Below are positions 7,670 to 12,101 of a stretch of DNA of 12,101 nt, piece after piece. Under the pieces are notes generated by a model that was not told the origin of the DNA, did no database searches, and was given only the letters and a program-made list of their open reading frames with translations. The stretch's first letter is position 1; every line of letters starts with the position of its first letter. Origin of the DNA: Candidatus Minthenecus merdequi (lineage in GTDB: Bacteria > Bacteroidota > Bacteroidia > Bacteroidales > Paludibacteraceae). The position numbers and the translations under genes were made by a program. The DNA lies in NCBI GenBank assembly GCA_018064385.1, contig JAGHVI010000200.1, positions 1 through 12,101 of the forward strand, written 5' to 3'.

Positions 7670-8575
7670 TCACACCATTTCGTTTGGGTTATCTTTCAAA
7701 CGCTCAAACAAATTTATCAAACGTCCGAACTCGTCATCGTTCTTGAACGCAATAGTTATCTTGCCGTTTCCTTTGTCGGTATATGTTAATTTAACTTTTG
7801 ACCCGAGAATCATATTCAGCCCGTCTTCTATGTCTCGCACCTCATTTATATGTAGCGGTGATGGTTTCTGGGGTTTGGCTTTTGCATCAGGTGAACACAA
7901 TTGCTCAGCACGGCGGACGTTTGCTCCTTCTGCCAAAAGTTTGTTGTATATCTCCAATTGACGTTCTGCACTCTCAACACTTGCCAAAGCTCGTGCATGC
8001 CCCATCTCAATTTTCCCATCTTTCAGACCTAATTGTATTTCTGCAGGTAGATTCAACAGTCTCAAGTAATTAGCTACCGTCGAGCGCTTTTTGCCTACAC
8101 GTTCGGCTATTTGCTCTTGAGTCAGCGACAGCGATTGTGCCAGGTTGTTGTATGACAATGCAATTTCAATCGCATTCAAGTCTTCACGTTGAATATTTTC
8201 TATCAGCGCAAGTTCCAGCACTTTGTCATCATTTACCTCACGTATGTAGGCTGGTATTTTCTCAATGTTTGTTTTCAGAGCTGCTCGATAGCGACGCTCG
8301 CCAGCGATGATTTGGTAATCATGCTCTCCCATTTTACGAACTGTGATAGGCGTGATTATGCCGTTTTCGCGGATTGAGTCTGCCAACTCCTCAAGTGCCT
8401 GTTCATCGAATTCTGTGCGTGGTTGGTTGGGGTTTGGGTGTATTTCTGTTATAGGTATTTCGGCGAACATTGTTGTGCCGACTGCTTCGGCTGGCTTTGT
8501 GTTAGTTGTTGAGTTCGCTCCGAGCAGTGACCCCAGTCCACGACCCAGTTTTTGTTTGTTATTGTTATTAGCCAT
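7670..8575 (-). CDS. parB: chromosome-partitioning protein ParB (Spo0J)
   Basis: ParB is a CTP-dependent DNA clamp that loads at parS sites and works with ParA in segregating the replication origin. The 301-residue protein starts with the ParA-stimulating motif LGRGLGSLL (residues 10-18). The ParB/Srx CTPase domain follows (about 38-125) with GERRYRA at 92-98 and ENIQRE at 126-131. A helix-turn-helix for parS lies at about 150-172 (LTQEQIAERVGKKRSTVANY). The C-terminal dimerisation domain is at about 250-301. Length and order are those of chromosomal ParB. The gene overlaps parA by 8 bp. No parS-like palindrome (TGTTTCACGTGAAACA) was seen in the window. Confidence 0.96.
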   Translation of the reverse strand: MANNNNKQKLGRGLGSLLGANSTTNTKPAEAVGTTMFAEIPITEIHPNPNQPRTEFDEQALEELADSIRENGIITPITVRKMGEHDYQIIAGERRYRAALKTNIEKIPAYIREVNDDKVLELALIENIQREDLNAIEIALSYNNLAQSLSLTQEQIAERVGKKRSTVANYLRLLNLPAEIQLGLKDGKIEMGHARALASVESAERQLEIYNKLLAEGANVRRAEQLCSPDAKAKPQKPSPLHINEVRDIEDGLNMILGSKVKLTYTDKGNGKITIAFKNDDEFGRLINLFERLKDNPNEMV

Positions 8576-9338
8576 TGTTTTCGCGGCTTATTAGTTCGTT
8601 TGCCAAATCCAAATGGTTCTTTGCGCCATTTGAGTCTTTATCATATACCAATGCAGGCTGACCATAAGAGGTCGCCTCGGATAGTTTCACATTACGTTGG
8701 ATGATTGTATTGAATACCATATCACCAAAATGGTGGCGGACTTCGTCTGCCACTTGGTTTGCATATCTCAGTCGAGTATCGTACATCGTCAACAAAAATC
8801 CCTCTATTATCAGTGATGGATTCAGCGATTCCTTAATCAACTTTATCGTATTGAACAATTTTGCTATGCCGTCCAATGCAAAGTATTCGCATTGAACAGG
8901 AACAATGACCGAATTTGCTGCTGTGAGCGCATTGACTGTGATAAGACCAAGCGATGGTGAACAATCTATAATGACGTAATCATACTCATCACGGACGTTA
9001 ATCAGCATATTTCGCATGCACATCTCACGGTCGTCCATGTTTATCATTTCTATTTCTGCTCCCACCAAATTGATGTGGGATGGCAATACCCAAAGATTGT
9101 CATACTCCGTTGCAACAACAGCATCTGAGACTGTCATTTCCCCTATCAGACATTCGTATATTGTTTTGTTAAGTCCTTTTATTTCAATTCCCAAACCTGT
9201 TGATGCATTTGCTTGTGGGTCTGCATCTATCAGTAAAACCTTCTTGCCCAATTTTGCCAACGAGGCCGAAAGGTTGATGCAGGTTGTCGTTTTTCCTACA
9301 CCACCTTTTTGATTAGCAACAGCGATAATCTTGCCCAT
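8568..9338 (-). CDS. parA: chromosome-partitioning ATPase ParA (Soj)
   Basis: ParA binds DNA non-specifically as an ATP dimer and is released by ParB, moving the origin region. The 256-residue protein has the deviant Walker A motif KGGVGKTT at residues 11-18 with signature lysine K11 and K16. The switch region LIDADPQAN is at 36-44 and Walker B VIIDCSPSLG at 122-131. It lacks the N-terminal helix-turn-helix of type Ia plasmid ParA, which points to a chromosomal type. It is the first gene of a minus-strand unit that continues through parB, DUF5683 and the transglycosylase. A consensus -7 box lies 26 bp upstream of its ATG. Confidence 0.96.
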   Translation of the reverse strand: MGKIIAVANQKGGVGKTTTCINLSASLAKLGKKVLLIDADPQANASTGLGIEIKGLNKTIYECLIGEMTVSDAVVATEYDNLWVLPSHINLVGAEIEMINMDDREMCMRNMLINVRDEYDYVIIDCSPSLGLITVNALTAANSVIVPVQCEYFALDGIAKLFNTIKLIKESLNPSLIIEGFLLTMYDTRLRYANQVADEVRHHFGDMVFNTIIQRNVKLSEATSYGQPALVYDKDSNGAKNHLDLANELISRENNG

Positions 9339-9364
9339 AAAAAACTACATAATATTTTAGGGTG

Positions 9365-9372
9365 CAAAGGTA
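9365..9372 (-). promoter_or_regulatory. -7 box of the parA operon promoter
   Basis: The complement reads TACCTTTG, a full match to the Bacteroidetes -7 consensus TAnnTTTG, 26 bp upstream of parA. No TTTG occurs at the expected 19-21 bp; the upstream region is an A/T-rich tract instead. The nearest TTTG on this strand is 30 bp away (complement of 9403-9406), too far by the usual rule. Confidence 0.5.
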
Positions 9373-9391
9373 ATAAAAAAATCCGAGAAAA

Positions 9392-9423
9392 TTTGTTCGT
9401 TTCAAAAAAAAATTATAACTTTG
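9392..9423 (+). promoter_or_regulatory. promoter of the BadF/NAGK-type kinase gene
   Basis: TTTG at 9392-9395, a 20-bp spacer and TAACTTTG at 9416-9423 match the Bacteroidetes promoter consensus in full. The leader to the ATG at 9493 is about 60 nt and shows no obvious hairpin. It overlaps the region upstream of the parA promoter on the other strand, so the two promoters face away from each other within about 60 bp. Confidence 0.72.
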
Positions 9424-9492
9424 CGGCAATTTTTAGAACATACTCATAACCATACAAAAGACGGATATTATCCCTCTTCTTAAAATTGAATT

Positions 9493-10290
9493 ATGGAATT
9501 GATAGTTGATTCAGGCTCCACCAAAGCCAAGTGGATTTTTACTGATGGTGAAAACATTATTCGTCAAGAGTTTACAACTGGTATAAATGCTGCCCAACTT
9601 ACTCGTGAAGAAATAAGAAAAAAGATTGGGGAAATTGACATTCGTGGTGTCCAGCGAATTAGGTTCTATGGAGCAGGTTGCGTTGGCGGAGAGGTCAATC
9701 TTGTAGTTGAACAGGAATTGGCAGCAGCAAGTGGATGTAGCGACGTTTGCGTCAATTCTGACATTGTTGGTGCTGCTGTCGGCACTTTGGGAACTCGCAA
9801 AGGCATTATTTGTATTTTGGGAACCGGTGCCAACTCAGCTCTATGGGATGGCGAGAAGATTGTCTCCAAAATAAATGCTGGAGGCTACATACTCGGCGAC
9901 GAAGGTTCTGGTGCTGTGATGGGACGCCAATTGATTTCCGATTATGTCAAAGGTTTAACCCCTGCTTGGATGACCGACATCCTTGAAGAAAAGTATGGAT
10001 TGTCTTATGCCATTGTCGTTGATAAAGTCTATCGTCAACCTATGCCTAACCGTTGGTTGGCTGGATTTGCAAAATTGTTGGCTGAACATAGACAAGATTG
10101 GTATGTTCGTGATTTGGTATCAAGTGCATTCAGAATGTTTATCGAACGAAATGTATGCCGTTATGAAGGGTGGGAAAATTTGGAATGTGCTGTCGTAGGC
10201 TCTATAGGTTACTATTTTTCTATTGAATTCCGTGAAGTCTGCTCGGAATTAGGTGTCAATTTACAGGTAATCAAAAAAGATCCATTTTAG
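9493..10290 (+). CDS. BadF/BadG/BcrA/BcrD-family kinase, N-acetylglucosamine kinase-like, short C-terminus
   Basis: This 265-residue protein belongs to the ASKHA sugar-kinase fold. It has the phosphate-1 loop DSGSTKAKW (residues 6-14), a YGAGC motif (59-63), the phosphate-2 loop LGTGANSA (about 109-116) and GDEGSGAVMGR (about 135-145). This pattern matches the Bacteroidetes proteins annotated as N-acetylglucosamine kinase or BadF-type ATPase, so phosphorylation of an amino sugar, perhaps from recycled peptidoglycan, is a reasonable but unproven role. Relatives I recall end with a PxEGLIKxH-like stretch of about nine residues; this one stops at KKDPF with TAG in the place of the Glu codon. It may have lost about seven residues at the border with accessory genes, or simply vary there. 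It has its own promoter, divergent from parA. Confidence 0.82.
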   Translation: MELIVDSGSTKAKWIFTDGENIIRQEFTTGINAAQLTREEIRKKIGEIDIRGVQRIRFYGAGCVGGEVNLVVEQELAAASGCSDVCVNSDIVGAAVGTLGTRKGIICILGTGANSALWDGEKIVSKINAGGYILGDEGSGAVMGRQLISDYVKGLTPAWMTDILEEKYGLSYAIVVDKVYRQPMPNRWLAGFAKLLAEHRQDWYVRDLVSSAFRMFIERNVCRYEGWENLECAVVGSIGYYFSIEFREVCSELGVNLQVIKKDPF

Positions 10291-10347
10291 TCACAAGTTA
10301 CACCATTTCCTGTTTTAAGGGCAGTTCTATTATTTAGTTCGTAGGTT

Positions 10348-11064
10348 ATGTTGCTGAAAATTAGCGAACTGATTATTGATTTCGACACCCGCTACCCTGA
10401 CTATGTCAGGAGAAGATGTGAGAGGTATCTCGTTGATAGTGGAACTCCAGTAATGAGTTTGCGCCCTTGTGACGAATATGTGAGGTTGGCAAACCGTGAC
10501 AATGTTGGACTGATGGAGGCTGAACTCTATGCTATGACTATACCATTCAGCGAACAACTTCCAATGCTCGGCAGACTTATGACCCACGGAGTAGCCATAG
10601 AATGTGACGGTAAGGCTTTCATCTTCACTGCCGGAAGTGGCGTCGGCAAATCCACACATGCTTTCCTATGGCAGAAATACCTGGGCGATGAGCATGATGT
10701 GAGAGTGATAAATGGCGACAAGCCTATCCTTTGGTTCAAGGATGAGGGCATTATGGCTTGCGGATCGCCTTGGAGTGGAAAGGAGCACCTTGACCGGAAC
10801 GTGTGTGTGCCGCTGAAGGGCGTGTGCCTGCTCCAGAGGCTTGAAGCTTCCGACAATGCAGTGCCGAATATCAGACGTGCCTCCAGAGAGGAGACACTCG
10901 ATTTCCTGATGCATCAGGTGTTCATTCCTAATGATGCCATAAGGCAGGTCAAAACCCTGCAAATGCTCGGACAGCTGTACGACCAAGTACCTGTCTTTCA
11001 CCTTGCTGTCGATATGAGCAGGGAGGCGGTTATGGTGTCCTCTGGAGAATTGTTGAAAAACTAA
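10348..11064 (+). CDS. HPr kinase/phosphorylase C-terminal-like (HprK-like) protein
   Basis: This 238-residue protein resembles the kinase domain of HPr kinase, as found in small stand-alone 'HprK-related' proteins. The Walker A motif GSGVGKST is at residues 96-103, preceded by the conserved H80 (THGVAI). A Walker B-like segment RVINGDKPILW is at 119-129, with D124. The PWSGKEH motif is at 141-147. The N-terminal part (1-78) lacks a full HPr-kinase N-domain. No ptsH (HPr) gene is present nearby, so HPr is an unlikely substrate. Known relatives in lasso-peptide clusters (for example PadeK and ThcoK) phosphorylate a Ser on a precursor peptide; others are uncharacterised. The start is fixed by an in-frame TAG just upstream (10342-10344). 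The S26 peptidase gene follows after 113 bp. I see no promoter in the 57-bp gap before it. Confidence 0.78.
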   Translation: MLLKISELIIDFDTRYPDYVRRRCERYLVDSGTPVMSLRPCDEYVRLANRDNVGLMEAELYAMTIPFSEQLPMLGRLMTHGVAIECDGKAFIFTAGSGVGKSTHAFLWQKYLGDEHDVRVINGDKPILWFKDEGIMACGSPWSGKEHLDRNVCVPLKGVCLLQRLEASDNAVPNIRRASREETLDFLMHQVFIPNDAIRQVKTLQMLGQLYDQVPVFHLAVDMSREAVMVSSGELLKN

Positions 11065-11177
11065 TACGCAACCACTTACGACATTAATGCGACTGTTGCT
11101 AAGAATGAGGTTGACAATGAGGCTGACAATGAGGCCGACAATGTGGTGAAAATGATGGAAAAAGTTTGAATACTGGA
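11065..11177 (+). other. gap between kinase-like and peptidase genes, open after the kinase stop
   Basis: Directly after the kinase-like gene's TAA, the same frame is open for 34 codons to a TGA at 11167-11169. It encodes an acidic Asn/Asp/Glu-rich stretch (NEVDNEADNEADNVV). The only ATG codons in that frame are near its end, so it is not a gene unless it uses an unusual start or arises by read-through. It contains the 12-bp tandem repeat. A second frame has a 20-codon ATG ORF at 11090-11152 with no features. No PqqD-like domain or leader-peptide pattern is recognisable. Confidence 0.4.
11107..11142 (+). repeat. 12-bp tandem repeat, three units
   Basis: Three contiguous units, GAGGTTGACAAT, GAGGCTGACAAT and GAGGCCGACAAT, differ only at the fifth and sixth bases. 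In the frame that continues from the upstream kinase gene they encode Glu-(Val/Ala)-Asp-Asn three times. The differences include one silent-type change (GCT/GCC) and one Val/Ala change. Replication slippage can explain the array. Confidence 0.85.
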
Positions 11178-11633
11178 ATGAGCGACTGTTACAGGTTTGA
11201 CAATTTCGAGGAGTTGCTCCGCGAGACTGGCGAGTATGTTACCCAGGTTCGAGGGGTGAGTATGTATCCAATGCTCAGGTACAGGAAAGACCCATTGCTG
11301 ATTCACCCCGTAAAAGGGGAGCTCAAGCCATACGATGTTGCCATCTATGGCAGGTTGGATAGGTATGTGGTCCATCGTGTGCTTGAGGTGCGCGATGACA
11401 TATACGTCATCCGTGGCGACAATTGTATTTGCAAGGAGTATGTGCCTAAGAGTGCCGTTGTTGGCGTGATGGCGGGTTTCTGGCGCTTTGGCAGGTTTAT
11501 ATCATCGGACAACATATTGTACAAGGTCTATGCGAGGGTGTGGGTTGCCATAAATCCTTTGGTCAGGCTTGAGCACAGATGTAGAATGCTTGCTTCAGCC
11601 CTGTGGCGCAAGACGAGAAGTTTTGTTTCGTAA
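11178..11633 (+). CDS. S24/S26-type serine peptidase with Ser/His dyad (signal-peptidase-like)
   Basis: Starting at ATG 11178 the protein has 151 residues; an in-frame TTG at 11166 would add four and is less likely. The nucleophile motif GVSMYPM places Ser at S28. The second catalytic position is H66 in YVVHRVLEV, where LepB-type signal peptidases have Lys, so this is the SipW/Sec11-like Ser/His form. The RGDN motif is at 79-82 and SAVVGVM at 92-98. There is no N-terminal membrane anchor; only a moderately hydrophobic, Arg-rich segment at 111-145 could bind a membrane. Such short S24/S26 proteins occur beside HprK-like kinases, PqqD-like proteins and nucleotidyltransferases in Bacteroidetes and Firmicutes cassettes (from memory). 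The substrate is unknown. The stop codon is 5 bp from the left end of the IS remnant, so the gene is just intact. Confidence 0.78.
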   Translation: MSDCYRFDNFEELLRETGEYVTQVRGVSMYPMLRYRKDPLLIHPVKGELKPYDVAIYGRLDRYVVHRVLEVRDDIYVIRGDNCICKEYVPKSAVVGVMAGFWRFGRFISSDNILYKVYARVWVAINPLVRLEHRCRMLASALWRKTRSFVS

Positions 11634-11638
11634 TTTTT

Positions 11639-11664
11639 GGTCTATAGGTCATTTTGAAGGCTGC
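11639..11664 (+). repeat. left terminal inverted repeat of the IS remnant
   Basis: It starts GGTCTATAGGTCA and pairs with 12060-12085. It begins 5 bases after the TAA of the S26 peptidase gene. Confidence 0.82.
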
Positions 11665-11677
11665 ATCATGGGCATTA

Positions 11678-11991
11678 TTACTCAAGCGAGGAGTCATTGT
11701 ATTCCTTGACCGCCCTAAGATGCGGATTCATAGTCAGACAGCGTCTTATTATCTCTTGCATGTGGAAATGGCACATCTGCAATCTGTATGAGGATAACGC
11801 CTTGAAAACATTCTGCTTGCCATCCAGCACTATGCCCTTAATCACGTACCCTCTGCGTCCGATGCTTGCCACCGCATCCTGATAGTCCGATGTCTTTTCG
11901 TTTTGTATGAAAGCCAGATGGAGCACCTACTCGGATTTCCGTTCTTTTTCGTATGGGCGGAACCGCATGCCAGACACTTCTTTTTATTCAT
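11678..11991 (-). pseudogene. transposase remnant, IS256-type with N-terminal zinc ribbon
   Basis: The original start is probably ATG at 11989-11991, giving MNKKKCLACGSAHTKKNG, the first half of an N-terminal zinc ribbon (CLAC). After about 21 codons the reading breaks near 11929; the next recognisable part is in another frame. That part (up to 11926, opening at a GTG after a TAG) encodes FIQNEKTSDYQDAVASI, then VIKGIVLDGKQNVFKAL with the DDE-domain Asp, and QMCHFHMQEIIRRCLT with the C-x-x-H motif of this family. It stops after HLRAVKEYNDSSLE, so about 100 or more C-terminal residues with the last catalytic Glu are missing. The second zinc pair and first catalytic Asp are also gone. No active enzyme can be made. 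Confidence 0.8.
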
Positions 11992-12059
11992 TCTAACTTT
12001 GCTTTTTGAGGTTTTCAATCACTCGCAAAGTTAGTATTTATCGGGGATTATGGCAAGTC

Positions 12060-12085
12060 GCAGCCTGCAATTTGACCTATAGACC
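12060..12085 (-). repeat. right terminal inverted repeat of the IS remnant
   Basis: Its complement starts GGTCTATAGGTCA and matches the left end at 23 of 26 positions. It lies 68 bp upstream of the former transposase start codon. The 16 bases beyond it to the window edge show nothing recognisable. Confidence 0.82.
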
Positions 12086-12101
12086 TGAATTTATAGAACT
12101 C

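Larger units (their letters stand above)
11639..12085 (-). mobile_element. internally deleted IS256-type (zinc-binding variant) element, MITE-like
   Basis: The 26-bp ends 11639-11664 and 12060-12085 are inverted repeats matching at 23 of 26 positions, beginning with a shared GGTCTATAGGTCA. Between them lie only fragments of a transposase on the minus strand. The element is 447 bp, against roughly 1.1-1.2 kb expected for a complete copy. Both ends remain, so it could still be moved by a transposase supplied in trans. The flanks (TAATTTTT on the left, TGAATTTA on the right) agree at only 5 of 8 positions, so a target duplication is not clear. It lies directly after the S26 peptidase gene. Confidence 0.8.

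Noticed and set aside
7670..9492. parS site near parB or parA
   Set aside because: I looked for a TGTTTCACGTGAAACA-like palindrome in and around the genes and saw none; parS sites may lie elsewhere.
11065..11177. PqqD-like or precursor-peptide gene between the kinase and the peptidase
   Set aside because: No adequate start codon, PqqD fold residues or leader-core pattern is present; only an acidic repeat remains.
11678..11926. Stand-alone 82-residue protein starting at GTG
   Set aside because: It is the middle part of a broken transposase, directly preceded by a stop codon in frame, with inverted repeats outside.

Overview
The window looks like a chromosomal segment of a member of the Bacteroidales, close to Prevotella or Bacteroides. 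Three things suggest this. The promoters fit the Bacteroidetes pattern (TTTG or TTG at -33, about 20 bp, then TAnnTTTG at -7). Start codons lack strong Shine-Dalgarno sequences. The gene content is typical: a 950-residue M16 peptidase, a MIP18-family protein next to lpxH, and a parA-parB-DUF5683-lytic transglycosylase run. These are calls from motifs and memory; no database search was possible.

Layout. Positions 1-266 are non-coding and hold two copies of a hairpin repeat. An exported M16 metallopeptidase (267-3119, minus) is divergent from a two-gene unit of a MIP18/DUF59 Fe-S assembly protein and an LpxH-type phosphoesterase (3292-4367, plus); the 172-bp gap between them carries two opposed promoters and a perfect 13-bp inverted repeat. 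Next is a long minus-strand unit from 9338 down to 4364: parA, parB, DUF5683, lytic transglycosylase, MerR regulator and CPBP membrane protease, joined by 4-8 bp overlaps or gaps except for one 48-bp gap. Its last gene meets lpxH tail to tail with overlapping stop codons.

Divergent from parA is a BadF/NAGK-type sugar kinase (9493-10290, plus) that appears to lack the family's last few residues. After it the content becomes accessory: an HPr-kinase-like protein (10348-11064), a 12-bp tandem repeat, and a Ser/His S26-type peptidase (11178-11633). Five bases after that stop codon begins a 447-bp, internally deleted insertion sequence with 26-bp terminal inverted repeats and fragments of an IS256-type, zinc-binding-variant transposase (11639-12085).

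How the genes work together. The ParA/ParB unit links chromosome segregation to cell-wall cleavage. LpxH supplies a lipid A step. The most interesting part is the kinase-peptidase pair at 10348-11633: such pairs occur in peptide-modification (RiPP-like) cassettes, but no precursor peptide, PqqD-like binder or cyclase is visible here, so a system can only be suggested.
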